Shown here piece after piece: positions 22,232 to 31,867 of a DNA stretch of 64,000 nt. The notes under the pieces are model-generated. The model ran no database searches, was not told where the DNA came from, and was given only the letters and a program-made list of their open reading frames with translations. This DNA comes from Bacteroidales bacterium. GTDB taxonomy: Bacteria > Bacteroidota > Bacteroidia > Bacteroidales > UBA932. The DNA is taken from assembly GCA_017428945.1 (NCBI GenBank), contig JAFRPW010000008.1, positions 1 through 64,000 of the forward strand, written 5' to 3'. A program made the translations under genes and the position numbers. Within the stretch, counting starts at the first letter, position 1, and the number at the start of each line of letters is the position of its first letter.

Positions 22232-24868
22232 TCAATAGGATTGGGTTCTAAAGAAGTCATCGAATCTGCCGTTGCCCATATTGAGAACGAATAGGTTCTG
22301 CTTTGCACGGGTAATAGCAGTGTAAATCAATTCCGGCCTGCCCATTACAGCGCTTTCTCCGAAATCGTCAAGGTCATCATCGGGTTGAATGATAAGAATG
22401 ACATTGTCGGCATCCCATCCCTTATAGCTATGGATAGACGAGACCTTTAGTTGCTCCGTATCCATAGTGAAATGAAGTTTCTTATTATCCCGGACATCCT
22501 TGATGGTATCGACAAAGTGCTCGCTTTTGGTATTGCCATCGTTCTCGGCCAGAATCTTGTCGTACACCTCCTGCGTCTCAAATGTTGTCATACATGAACA
22601 GCCCTGGGATAGTCGGATTTGCTGTTCAAGCGCCCTTAACAGAGGGTATGTCTGGGAGACAATGACCGTCCTGCCTTTGTTAAGGTTGTTGTTGACAATC
22701 AATTTCTGACAAGCATCCGTCATCTCCTTTGCTGTTGCGTTTGCCAGGAAGGTTTCATAGAAAATATCTTTTTCTGATGCAAAACCGAATTCCAATTGTG
22801 TCTGAATATCATCGGCCACCTGATCCGGGAAGAAGTATCGCTGGAAGGACATAGCGAGAGACGCGATTCGTGGATTATCAAAACGCTGTCCTTGATTCAG
22901 CTTCTCAGTCCATCTACCTGGAATGGGCGTTTTTATTTCGTGCTGCTCATCCAACTCTCGTCTGTAGATGTTTTGCTTTGCGTCTCCAAACAAGATAAAT
23001 TCGCCATTCTCGGCCAAGAAGTATTTCTCCAGTATTTTCAGCCATGAATACTGATAATCCTGGACCTCATCAATCAGGATGGCAGAATACTTCGGTAAAC
23101 TATCCTTTTCAAACTCGAAGAAATTCTCATTTTCAAAGCACGTAAGGCTCATCTTTATATGATGATTTCGCGCCTGGGATACAAAGAACCTATGGTAGTT
23201 TGAGATGGTGAATTTGTTCCAAAGGAAGTCGGCCGGAATTCTGCCTATACGGTAGCGGATATAGTTAACCAGCGTGACATTGTAGGTCAATATCAGTATG
23301 TTTCCGCCTGTGCGAAGTTGGCAGTTGACCGCACGCGAAGCCAGCACTTGGGTCTTTCCTGAACCGGCAACACCCTTGATTTTCTGCCGACGGCCATCAA
23401 CGCTTTCTGCCAGCGGAGCTTGCTCCGGACGAAGCTTCAATGACGGGTCTCCGTCCCGGAATGTATGCCAACCGGTCTTCAGTTGACTGATGAATTCGTT
23501 ATAGGCTTCATCCGTGAAACTGCTGCGCGAACGTCTCAGATCCAAAACATCCAGGATGTCTTTATTGAAATCTTCGGCACCAAGAATCAGGACCTTGCTC
23601 TTCTCATTGTCGGTATTGAATACGGAGCCCAGTTGAACCCTTGTAGCGTCCGGGAACCATACTGCAGGACGAACGGCAAACCAACCATTCTTTTCCTTGA
23701 TGGTATTCCGGAGCAATGTGGAGGATTTTTCTGTAAGGATGTTCTCACAGTATCCTAAGACTGTTGACAGAGGTGAAGCCATCGGAACATCATCGCATAC
23801 AAAGCCTCGTTCTCCATCATAGAGACAGTTTCCCAGGTCTCCCTCGAAGACATTCATCACGACAATACCCTTACACCTGCGAACGATAACCAGATCAGGA
23901 GTATCCCCGCCCATTTCCGGCTTCAGATATACCCGGTCATCGGCCGACATATTCCGGCTTATATGGTTGTACACCCGGACGAGTTTTTCAGTAAGAAGGC
24001 CATTTTTGATAAGCCCAGCGGTGTCATAATCATCGTAAGCGCCAGCCGCTTCATATTTACCCTCCCTGAACGATGTGTCAATATGGCTGAGGCCCGTCTG
24101 AATGTAAAAACAGCGGGTCTTACAGGTAATAGGATAGTTGGTGTCAGAAGTATGGGCTATGCACCGGTCCTCAACATTGGAGAATTCAACGCGGTCCGTG
24201 AAATAGCTACAGAAGTCATCAATACGGCTTTTGTTCCCATTGCAAGGCCCCATGCACAGCACATATTGTGTCCCTTTCCCATTCTCAATCACCTCGGCCG
24301 TTTTCCTTAAGCTGATGTCCACCAAGTCAAGGATATTTGAGAAAAGGTGAACTGTGGTGGTCTCGTTCAGACTAAGTCCAAAGGCCCCGTTGTCCGTTCC
24401 ATTAGAAGGCAGTTTCTGGTTGAGACATACAATCTCTACGGAATGGCCGTTGAGTGCCTGCTCAATATTCCTTTTTGCTCGATTGAGGGCGGCTTTGGAT
24501 GGCTCAATCAACGTTACTCTTCTCACGTAGGAAAGCAGGCCGCGATGCTCAAGCGATTCCAGAAAGCAAAGTGAAGCAATAGCTTGACCGCACCCCCAGT
24601 CAACAATATGAATCCGCATCCCGAGATCCTGGTAAGGAAAGTTTTGGGCTGCAATGTTGCATTTGACCTTGTGCATTTCCCCGTACCAGCTGAGGTATGC
24701 AGCAAGCTGATCCTCCGTCTGAAGGATGTTTTTCCCGTGATTCAGGGAATCCTTCAGTTCGTAGCGCTGGGGCCAAGTTATCTGCCGGCGGCTATCGGAT
24801 ATGATGTTGTCAACTGTAAACATCTCGCTAATAGATGGTCTCTCCGAAAGGTTTGGATTTGTGTTCAC
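22232..24868 (-). CDS. methyltransferase-like / NERD-like / SF1 helicase fusion
   Basis: 878 residues (or 863 from the ATG at 24823, which avoids a 41-nt overlap with the upstream gene). Residues about 85-215 form a SAM-dependent methyltransferase-like Rossmann fold: HIVDWGCGQA (motif I, 86-96) and VTLIEPSKAA (motif II). Residues about 312-400 resemble a NERD nuclease module (GGDTPDLVIV, GIVVMNVFEGDL), but the usual E-x-K is not clear, so it may be inactive. Residues 470-878 are a UvrD/Rep-type SF1 helicase: KGVAGSGKTQVL (Walker A, 498-509), AILIDEVQDYQ (Walker B), LFGDAKQNIY (motif III), VSSIHSYKGWDADNVI (motif V) and IYTAITRAKQNL (motif VI). Probably DNA processing in anti-phage defence; it sits at the end of the type I RM operon. 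Confidence 0.85.
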   Translation of the reverse strand: MNTNPNLSERPSISEMFTVDNIISDSRRQITWPQRYELKDSLNHGKNILQTEDQLAAYLSWYGEMHKVKCNIAAQNFPYQDLGMRIHIVDWGCGQAIASLCFLESLEHRGLLSYVRRVTLIEPSKAALNRAKRNIEQALNGHSVEIVCLNQKLPSNGTDNGAFGLSLNETTTVHLFSNILDLVDISLRKTAEVIENGKGTQYVLCMGPCNGNKSRIDDFCSYFTDRVEFSNVEDRCIAHTSDTNYPITCKTRCFYIQTGLSHIDTSFREGKYEAAGAYDDYDTAGLIKNGLLTEKLVRVYNHISRNMSADDRVYLKPEMGGDTPDLVIVRRCKGIVVMNVFEGDLGNCLYDGERGFVCDDVPMASPLSTVLGYCENILTEKSSTLLRNTIKEKNGWFAVRPAVWFPDATRVQLGSVFNTDNEKSKVLILGAEDFNKDILDVLDLRRSRSSFTDEAYNEFISQLKTGWHTFRDGDPSLKLRPEQAPLAESVDGRRQKIKGVAGSGKTQVLASRAVNCQLRTGGNILILTYNVTLVNYIRYRIGRIPADFLWNKFTISNYHRFFVSQARNHHIKMSLTCFENENFFEFEKDSLPKYSAILIDEVQDYQYSWLKILEKYFLAENGEFILFGDAKQNIYRRELDEQHEIKTPIPGRWTEKLNQGQRFDNPRIASLAMSFQRYFFPDQVADDIQTQLEFGFASEKDIFYETFLANATAKEMTDACQKLIVNNNLNKGRTVIVSQTYPLLRALEQQIRLSQGCSCMTTFETQEVYDKILAENDGNTKSEHFVDTIKDVRDNKKLHFTMDTEQLKVSSIHSYKGWDADNVILIIQPDDDLDDFGESAVMGRPELIYTAITRAKQNLFVLNMGNGRFDDFFRTQSY

Positions 24869-25850
24869 GAAGGTGCCTTAACGCAATCTCCTTTGAACTG
24901 TTGGCATAGCAGTACTCGCAAAGGTGGGCGCAGGTGTTGTATTCGCCAATATCTTTGCTGACGATGCAGCCGCAGAACTGGCGCTGGCCTTTATCCTTAT
25001 TGTTCCGGTGCTTGATGATGGTCTTCTCCGGATTGAAGAGGTCCCCGCCGGTGATTTCAACACCAAGGAATTCCATCAGGCGGGTATCATCCGAAAAGAA
25101 GCGAATCATCAGGTCGTCATCGACACATTTGTTGTGGTCGATATCATACTGTTTAATATCAATCTTCTCTCCGCAGGTGGCCAGCGTGTAGCCCCAATCT
25201 TGGTTCAGCTGCTGGATAACAGTTGCAAACTCAATCATATCCTCTTCCTCAAATTCATGGTAGTGGATATTGTTGTTGACGAGGTTGGCGCGAACCTTCC
25301 TATAGGCAGCGATATCAGCGAAGCTGAAGACCATCTTCTCCGTGTACCCCTTAAGTTGGTCGCCGATGTTCTTTGCTTTCTGCAGAAGATCCTGAACACT
25401 GATCTCGTCCGTCAAAATGAGCGGATCAAAGCGCCAAATAACCTTCCCAACACCAAGTCTGTCGACCAGGCGTTTGAAGATGTCAATCCTTTTCTCAACA
25501 GATGGAACGCCCTTCTCTAGTTTCTCGGCAACATAATCGTTGAGGGTGTACTGGATATAACAATGGATACCTTTCGCATCCAGATAATCCAGAAGGCCAC
25601 CTTCCTTCAGGAGTGCCTCTGGGTACTTTGACCAGAATACAATTAGCCTGGTATCCCTGTAAGAAACATAGGACTGAACGCCGTTGAAAGGATTAGTCCA
25701 TGCCGAATAGCCGACCTTTAGCCGATGCAGAAACCAATCAGCATAGAAGCCCGGAATATCCGTGCTCCTGCTGGCAGAAACGATGACGGGGAACTGGGCT
25801 GGGACCATTTCTCCATTCTCCTTGATGATTGTTTCTTTTATTTTAGCCAT
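24828..25850 (-). CDS. DUF1848 family protein
   Basis: 340 residues from the ATG at 25850. Family hallmarks: VIVSASRSTDIPGFYADWFL, TNPFNGVQSYVSY, LIVFWSKYPEALL, CYIQYTLNDY, VIWRFDPLIL and a C-terminal cysteine cluster (CGCIVSKDIG, CAHLCEYCYAN). The cysteines suggest a metal or iron-sulphur site; the barrel-like body resembles radical-SAM-type folds, but no reaction has been established that I know of. It lies between hsdR (18 bp upstream) and the fusion helicase (overlapping or 5 bp away), so it is part of the same transcript. Confidence 0.85.
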   Translation of the reverse strand: MAKIKETIIKENGEMVPAQFPVIVSASRSTDIPGFYADWFLHRLKVGYSAWTNPFNGVQSYVSYRDTRLIVFWSKYPEALLKEGGLLDYLDAKGIHCYIQYTLNDYVAEKLEKGVPSVEKRIDIFKRLVDRLGVGKVIWRFDPLILTDEISVQDLLQKAKNIGDQLKGYTEKMVFSFADIAAYRKVRANLVNNNIHYHEFEEEDMIEFATVIQQLNQDWGYTLATCGEKIDIKQYDIDHNKCVDDDLMIRFFSDDTRLMEFLGVEITGGDLFNPEKTIIKHRNNKDKGQRQFCGCIVSKDIGEYNTCAHLCEYCYANSSKEIALRHLREHKSKPFGETIY

Positions 25851-25868
25851 ACATTGGTCCCTAAACAA

Positions 25869-28800
25869 TTATGCACCTATAACGTTATGCAATTGGCGGA
25901 TGTAACCGACAAATGCGGGGGTGTCTGTATTGAAGAATGACTGAAGGTCCCATTCGGAGAAGGGTTCTTCGTGGTAGAGAGTGGCGGGCTGGATGTCGCC
26001 GTTGAGGCTGACGTAGTCGAGGACGCTCTTGAGGTATTCTTCCTGCTCGGGATTGAGCGGACTGGCGGTGAGGTATTTGGAGTATAACTCCAGGGCCTTG
26101 GAACGGTCCACGTGGATGATGGAACGGATGAAGGCCGCAACGCTGTCGCCGCAGATAAGACCTCCACGCCTGACATAAGCCTGGTATTCTTCCTTGGTGC
26201 CAAGATCTTTCCAGCAGATATTCTCAAGGGCGAGGATGTCTTGCTGAGTCAGCTGCTGCAGGGAGCGAATCTTCTCCAGCACAGGATGGTGACGGTTCTT
26301 GGAGATGAAGTCAATGACGCGTTCCTTGTAAGTAAGCGTAGGCATTGTGTGCTTGGGGGCGTCTTTGTACTCAATGATGTCCGGGACGTTGATGGTGAAG
26401 TTACGCTTCTTATCTCCCTTTATAAACTGGACCAGGTCACGCATCTCGATGCGAACTGTCTCCAGTTTGTCAAGCGTTGCGGATTTCCAGAAGTCAGGGT
26501 TGGCCACTTCGTTTACAATGGCAATCTTATCCTTGACCTGCTGAATTGTAGCCTTGCTTTGCAGAGATTTGGCAATCTCCGTCACGCGGACCATACTCTT
26601 CCCGGCCTGATGGTCTGGCAGGATCTGGGCAAGCTGGATGTTGAGGATAAGGATGTCGAATCGAAGGGCCGAGTTGTCCGTGACGCTCCGGATGATAATC
26701 GGGGCAATCTGATCCTTGAGGTCCAGGGCATCAATATCAGACAGACACACCCAGGACTCTTCCTTCCGGAACTTATCTACCACTTCCCAGTGGCGGCGGA
26801 CCGTGATGTTCTGGTCGCTCAGGGCAAGTACTTGGGTGCGGAGCGTCTTCTTGATGTCATCGTGAAGAGACCGGGCGAAGGGGTCTTGCTGGTATTGGGC
26901 GTGCTGCAGGGCAAGGGCCATATCTACGCGAAGGTCAAAGAGCCGTTCCGTGACGGAGACCATCGGGAGCAGCGGCTCTCCTTCAGGGGTGACATCGAAG
27001 AAGTCGAAGTTGCCGCACCAGTCGTAGATGGTGAAGTATTGCTTGTCCAGCCCTTCCCCGTGAACATCCGGTGATTTGCGTGTGCCACGGCCAACCATCT
27101 GCCAGAACTTGATTTTGGACTTTACCTGTTTGAAGAAAACGAGGTTCAGCACGTCAGGGACATCGATGCCGGTATCCATCATATCCACAGACACCACTAT
27201 CTGAGGCATCTTCCCGCGGACTTCAAAACTGTTGATAAGGTCCTGCGCCTTGGTGACCTGGTTGTCTATCAGGACGCAGAAATCGCTGCCGTATTCCGGA
27301 TACTGTTTCTGGAAGCGCTCCACAATCTTGACCGCGTGCTCGTGCTTGTGGGCAAAGATGATGGTCTTACCGATGGTGTCGCCGCCATTGACGGTGAGGC
27401 CTGTTGTTATCAGGTCCTCCAGTACCAGGTCGATGGTCTTCTCGTTATAGATGTAGTCGATGATTTCGGAACTGCGGATGTCACGCGGTGTAGGGGCTGC
27501 ACCCTCCTCTGAACGAGCCGCCTCATACTTCCAGATGTCCTCGAACTGCCCCTTCTGTTCTGCCGTAAGTTCCTTGTATTTAATTCCTTCGCGCAGATGC
27601 TTGGAGGTCCGGTTCATTACGACAAAGTTGACCAGGTATTTGTCATCTACAGCCTCAGCCAGTTCATAGGCAAAGTTGGGCTCTCCGTCGAGACCGAAGA
27701 GTTCATAGGTGCTGCGGTCCACGTCTTCACGCGGCGTGGCGGTGAGGCCTACCATCAGGGCGTCAAAGTAGTCCAGGATGGCGGTGTATTTGCCGAAAAC
27801 GCTGCGGTGGGCTTCATCAATGATAATGAGGTCGAAGCGGCCGACAGAGAAGTTCTTCTTGTCGGAATCGATGTACCCGATCATCGTCTGGTAAGTGCTG
27901 AAGATGAATCGAGCGGACAAGTCCGGCTTGGGCATATCCAGGCGTGTCTTGGAGTAGTCCGGAAGCAGCTTCTCGAAATTGACATAGGCCTGCTCCACAA
28001 GCGCGTTGCGGTCTGCCAGGAAGAGAACGTTTTTCACCCACTTGTTACGGATGAGGACATCGCAGAGGGAAATGGATACGCGGGTCTTTCCGGAGCCTGT
28101 GGCCATCACCAGCAGGCCGCGTCGGTGCATCTTGTTGAAGTGGTCGCAGATGCTGTGGATAGCGCGTTTCTGGTATTCACGGTCCGTGATGTGGTCTTTG
28201 ACCTTGGTGTCTGTAATGGCGGCACGACCACGGCTGCGATGGATGACCAGCAGGTCTTCCTGGCTGTGGAAGCCCAGAATCTGGCGGGGCGGATAGCCCA
28301 GACCATCAATAACAAAAGTCTGGAAGCCGTTGGTATAATAGATAACCGGAAGGATGCCGTATTGCTCCTTCAGGCACTGTGCGTAGAGTTCTGCCTGGTG
28401 CTTGCCGATGACCGGGTCTTTGCTGGTGCGCTTGGCCTCAATGACTGCAAGCGGCTTACCGTCTGAGCCATAGAGAACATAGTCCGCATAGCCGATGTCT
28501 TGGGCAGGCATCCCGTGAACCTCAATCTCGGTACCGGCCTTATTGGGAAGAACTACGTTATCCTTGCCAACCAGTTCCCAGCCTGCATCACGCAGCATCA
28601 GGTCAATGAACAGGCGGCGGGTCTCAAATTCAGAATAATCGGAGAGGACCGGTGCCGGGGTCTTGCTGGCAACGGCTTCTGCAGGAACACTCTCGACGAA
28701 CTGGTGAACAGGAACCGGGACGGTTTCCCTGGGCGTAATCCTGACGCCGGTTTTGGGAATGAGTGTCCTGTTGAAGGGAGCAAGTGATGAAAGGAAGCGT

Positions 28801-29171
28801 AGCTTGAGCAGGGTGCCACCAACCAGGTTGTAGAGGTTGAGGAGGCAGAAATAGGCCTCACCGCTCTTGACTCCTCCGGCGTGCGCTGCAATATTGCCCA
28901 CTCTGCGTATGTAGTGTGCCGCAGCCATCAAACGGTCATCGTCGATGAACGTGACAAACGGCTCGCCTGTCATCAGTTCAAACAGGGGCTTTCGCTCGCC
29001 AATCTCGGCATTTTTGAGGGTATAGATGGCCTTGACCAACCATTCGAGTCCCCGGCGGCAATGCAGGGCACAGGCGTCGTGGTCTGATTCCATTGAGGCC
29101 TCTGCACCCTGACAGAAGGTGTAGAGGTCATGAAGTGGCTCTATGTCACGCAGGTAATCGAAGTTGGTCAT
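25869..29171 (-). CDS. hsdR: type I restriction enzyme, HsdR subunit with N-terminal DUF4145
   Basis: 1100 residues from the ATG at 29171 (MTNFDYLRDIEPLHDLYTFC), 4 bp past hsdS; the longer frame overlaps hsdS. Order: DUF4145-like helical domain (about 15-120); HSDR_N nuclease with the D...E-x-K set (ADYVLYGSDGKPLAVIEAKR, about 250); two RecA-like helicase domains with MATGSGKTRVS (Walker A, about 350), LIIIDEAHRS (motif II) and QMVGRGTRKS (motif VI); and an EcoEI_R_C-type C-terminus. It translocates and cuts unmethylated DNA in complex with HsdM and HsdS. Confidence 0.94.
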   Translation of the reverse strand: MTNFDYLRDIEPLHDLYTFCQGAEASMESDHDACALHCRRGLEWLVKAIYTLKNAEIGERKPLFELMTGEPFVTFIDDDRLMAAAHYIRRVGNIAAHAGGVKSGEAYFCLLNLYNLVGGTLLKLRFLSSLAPFNRTLIPKTGVRITPRETVPVPVHQFVESVPAEAVASKTPAPVLSDYSEFETRRLFIDLMLRDAGWELVGKDNVVLPNKAGTEIEVHGMPAQDIGYADYVLYGSDGKPLAVIEAKRTSKDPVIGKHQAELYAQCLKEQYGILPVIYYTNGFQTFVIDGLGYPPRQILGFHSQEDLLVIHRSRGRAAITDTKVKDHITDREYQKRAIHSICDHFNKMHRRGLLVMATGSGKTRVSISLCDVLIRNKWVKNVLFLADRNALVEQAYVNFEKLLPDYSKTRLDMPKPDLSARFIFSTYQTMIGYIDSDKKNFSVGRFDLIIIDEAHRSVFGKYTAILDYFDALMVGLTATPREDVDRSTYELFGLDGEPNFAYELAEAVDDKYLVNFVVMNRTSKHLREGIKYKELTAEQKGQFEDIWKYEAARSEEGAAPTPRDIRSSEIIDYIYNEKTIDLVLEDLITTGLTVNGGDTIGKTIIFAHKHEHAVKIVERFQKQYPEYGSDFCVLIDNQVTKAQDLINSFEVRGKMPQIVVSVDMMDTGIDVPDVLNLVFFKQVKSKIKFWQMVGRGTRKSPDVHGEGLDKQYFTIYDWCGNFDFFDVTPEGEPLLPMVSVTERLFDLRVDMALALQHAQYQQDPFARSLHDDIKKTLRTQVLALSDQNITVRRHWEVVDKFRKEESWVCLSDIDALDLKDQIAPIIIRSVTDNSALRFDILILNIQLAQILPDHQAGKSMVRVTEIAKSLQSKATIQQVKDKIAIVNEVANPDFWKSATLDKLETVRIEMRDLVQFIKGDKKRNFTINVPDIIEYKDAPKHTMPTLTYKERVIDFISKNRHHPVLEKIRSLQQLTQQDILALENICWKDLGTKEEYQAYVRRGGLICGDSVAAFIRSIIHVDRSKALELYSKYLTASPLNPEQEEYLKSVLDYVSLNGDIQPATLYHEEPFSEWDLQSFFNTDTPAFVGYIRQLHNVIGA

Positions 29172-29175
29172 AGGC

Positions 29176-30306
29176 TCATACGTTAAAGTATTTATCCATT
29201 CTACTGGAGAATAGCATGATAGCCGCTTTTTTCGATTCTTCAATGTAATTCCTTTGTCTTTCTATTGCTTGAAGCCTTTGGGCAAAAGCATCTTGCCTTT
29301 CGCGGCATACCAAAGGTATCGTAACACTCAAAAGCTTAGGTTTTGAGATGTTCTTCATTGTACCACTTGTTCCAGACGCCAATGAACGGATTTGTTGTTT
29401 AGCGTCAAATTGAATCAAGGCTTTCCAGATGAATATGGGATTAGCTCCTTCCGTGAGAGTAGCCCTCCATAAACGGTCTGGAAGATATACATTGGGTTTA
29501 ACGTCCCATACATAGGCGACAGCACCAACAAGTTCGGCAGTATTCATCCGGCTAATCAGCAAGTCTCCTTTATGTACTCGATCTTCTTCTCGGGGAATGT
29601 AATCAAGCGGAAGATTTTTCACATCATCGCCTCTGAAGTAATCATACGTAACGGCACCTGTTTTCAATACTTTATACTGATTCTCTTCATCGCCAGCAAG
29701 ACTCTTTCCTCCGGATAGTTCTGTCACATAGGTCGATAATGTTGTCTTCTCTTTTACATCACCGAACATCTCGTGAAAGATGGACTGAGCAAGGTCATCG
29801 AGGGTCTTGAGCTGGGCTTTCTTCTTCTCAACTATGCCGGAGAGGAGGTCCAGTTCGGCCACGATGCGCTGCTGGTCGGCATGGGACGGAAGGTCTATTT
29901 CTATTAACAGGATACTCTTCAAATCAAGTGTTGGGACAGCACCCCTTCGCATGTATTGAGCAAAGTCAATTTGCTGAAAAAGATAGAAAAGATAGTCAGT
30001 GCCAACAAGATCGGCGTTAGGTTTAACGCCTCCGGTATTCAAATCGACGATGCTGTCCTGCCCAAGAATACGTTTCTTATTTGTGGCAATAGCGGCGCCA
30101 TTCTTCGGGAAAACGATTGCTCCTTTAGGAAAGATTTTTCGGCTTTCCTTGACATAGGCATCTGTGTCAGTCATCACTCGCTTGTTAGCTTCGCGATTCA
30201 TTTCTGCAACCTTGAAATACGGATACTTGCCGCTTGGAAACAATTCTGACGCGGCGGGTGTAAACCCGCTGAAAGGTGTGCATATGTCACCAATTTGAAC
30301 TTTCAT
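29176..30306 (-). CDS. hsdS: type I restriction-modification specificity subunit HsdS
   Basis: 376 residues with two target-recognition domains (about 1-150 and 185-345), each followed by a helical spacer (about 150-180, AELDLLSGIVEKKKAQLKTL; and about 345-370). Conserved ends such as LKSILLIEIDLPSHADQQRI and ISKPKLLSVTIPLV mark the TRD borders. It sets the bipartite DNA target for both methylation and cutting. It is 3 nt past hsdM. The N-terminal TRD differs strongly from the C-terminal one, as expected for asymmetric sites. Confidence 0.93.
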   Translation of the reverse strand: MKVQIGDICTPFSGFTPAASELFPSGKYPYFKVAEMNREANKRVMTDTDAYVKESRKIFPKGAIVFPKNGAAIATNKKRILGQDSIVDLNTGGVKPNADLVGTDYLFYLFQQIDFAQYMRRGAVPTLDLKSILLIEIDLPSHADQQRIVAELDLLSGIVEKKKAQLKTLDDLAQSIFHEMFGDVKEKTTLSTYVTELSGGKSLAGDEENQYKVLKTGAVTYDYFRGDDVKNLPLDYIPREEDRVHKGDLLISRMNTAELVGAVAYVWDVKPNVYLPDRLWRATLTEGANPIFIWKALIQFDAKQQIRSLASGTSGTMKNISKPKLLSVTIPLVCRERQDAFAQRLQAIERQRNYIEESKKAAIMLFSSRMDKYFNV

Positions 30307-30309
30307 GGA

Positions 30310-31806
30310 TTACAGATACTTTTCACGGAACTCTTTGAGTGCCTGGGTAATCTCTCTCTGGTAATCGTCCAGCTGGTCCAGCAGCTTGTCGCTGGGCTCA
30401 TATTTCACCTTTTCAACCTTGACTTCGCGGTACTTGTTGAGGGAAAGGACGTAGCCGTTTTTGCGAATTTCATCCACCGGCACCAGGAAACTCTGGTCCT
30501 GACGGGTACGGCTCTCTTCTGCAGCAAGATTGGCGTAGCGGGCAATGACATCCGGAATGTCGTTCTCCTCAACGGGTGTGCGCTTCTGATCCAGGGAGAG
30601 GCCGTCGGCCTTCATATCGTAGAACCAAACCTTGTCCGTGCCGCCGGCATTGGTCTTGGAGAAGATGAGAATGGCCGTGGAGACACCGGAATAAGGGAGG
30701 AACACGCCGGAGGGCATTGAGATGACGGCTTTGAGATGCTGGTTATCCACCAGCTCCTTGCGAATGGCCTGATGAGCCGTGGAGGCACCGAAGAGAACGC
30801 CATCGGGAACAATGCTGGCGCACTTGCCACCAATGCGGAGCATACGGACAAACAGTGCCAGGAAGAGGAGTTCGGTTTTCTTGGTATTGGTTACCGAAAG
30901 CAGAGATTTTGCGATGTTGCCGCCATCGATGCTGCCGGCGAAGGGCGGATTGGCCAGAATGAGGTCGTAGCAATCGGCGTCCTCGTTCTCCGGAGAGAGA
31001 CTGTCCTGCCATTTGACATCGGGGGCATCTACGCCGTGAAGCATCAGATTCATCGCGCCGATACGGAGCATCGTGGTGTCGGTATCAAAGCCGTGGAACA
31101 TCTGCGTCTTGTAGTGCTGCATATTGGCTTTCTTCATCAGCTCGGCATGGTGATGGTCCTGGACGTATTTAGCTGCCTCAACGATAAAGCCCGCAGAGCC
31201 CATAGCCGGGTCGCAGATTTCCCAATCCACCTGAGGCTGCATCATCTCCACCATCATACGGATGATGTGACGCGGGGTGCGGAACTGGCCATTGTTGCCG
31301 GATGCGGCCATCTTTCCGAGGATGTATTCATAGACATCGCCCATGGTGTCGCGGTCGGTCATATCCAGATTCTGGATGCCAGCCACCACTTTATCCAACG
31401 TGCGCGGGTTCTGGATCATAAAGACGGCCGACTGCATATAGCGGCTGTAGGCGGACTGCTTGCCTTCCCCGAGGTTCTTGATGAAGACGAACACATCGTT
31501 GCGGACGATGGAGAACATCTTGGCGGGATCTTCAAGGCGGAAGTTCTTCCAACGAAGCTCCTCATAAGGAACATCACGGTCGGTTTCCGGGTTATGCCAG
31601 AGTTTGCTTTTCTTGAAAACAAGGTCATCGGGTTCTATTCCGAGCTGGCGGGCATTGCGCTCACGAACGTCCTGAGCATCGTCCAGCATCTTCATAAAGA
31701 AGAGGTAGGTCATCTGCTCCAGGATGGTCATCGAGTTGGTGATGCCACCGGTCCAGAAGGTGTCCCAGATTTGGTCGATTCTATTTTTGATTTCGCCTGT
31801 AATCAT
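30310..31806 (-). CDS. hsdM: type I DNA methyltransferase subunit HsdM
   Basis: 498 residues. N-terminal HsdM helical domain (about 5-140, FMKMLDDAQDVRERNARQLG), then the N6-adenine methyltransferase core: DPAMGSAGFIVEAA (SAM motif I, about 200) and LILANPPFAGSID (NPPF catalytic motif, about 285). GGKCASIVPDGVLFG follows. A -7 box (TACCTTTG on the minus strand, 31830-31837) sits 24 bp upstream, so hsdMSR has its own promoter inside the locus, in keeping with methylation being kept on. Confidence 0.95.
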   Translation of the reverse strand: MITGEIKNRIDQIWDTFWTGGITNSMTILEQMTYLFFMKMLDDAQDVRERNARQLGIEPDDLVFKKSKLWHNPETDRDVPYEELRWKNFRLEDPAKMFSIVRNDVFVFIKNLGEGKQSAYSRYMQSAVFMIQNPRTLDKVVAGIQNLDMTDRDTMGDVYEYILGKMAASGNNGQFRTPRHIIRMMVEMMQPQVDWEICDPAMGSAGFIVEAAKYVQDHHHAELMKKANMQHYKTQMFHGFDTDTTMLRIGAMNLMLHGVDAPDVKWQDSLSPENEDADCYDLILANPPFAGSIDGGNIAKSLLSVTNTKKTELLFLALFVRMLRIGGKCASIVPDGVLFGASTAHQAIRKELVDNQHLKAVISMPSGVFLPYSGVSTAILIFSKTNAGGTDKVWFYDMKADGLSLDQKRTPVEENDIPDVIARYANLAAEESRTRQDQSFLVPVDEIRKNGYVLSLNKYREVKVEKVKYEPSDKLLDQLDDYQREITQALKEFREKYL

Positions 31807-31829
31807 ATGGTGTGTTTCGTTTTCGTTTG

Positions 31830-31837
31830 CAAAGGTA
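31830..31837 (-). promoter_or_regulatory. -7 box of hsdM
   Basis: Plus strand CAAAGGTA, i.e. TACCTTTG toward hsdM, followed by C; matches TAnnTTTG. Confidence 0.6.
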
Positions 31838-31867
31838 TGTGGGGCATATGCAAAGTATCTGCACAGG

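Noticed and set aside
26112-28466. Plus-strand frames of 320 and 289 residues opposite hsdR
   Set aside because: Shadow frames; low-complexity Val/Asp/Leu composition and no recognisable motif.
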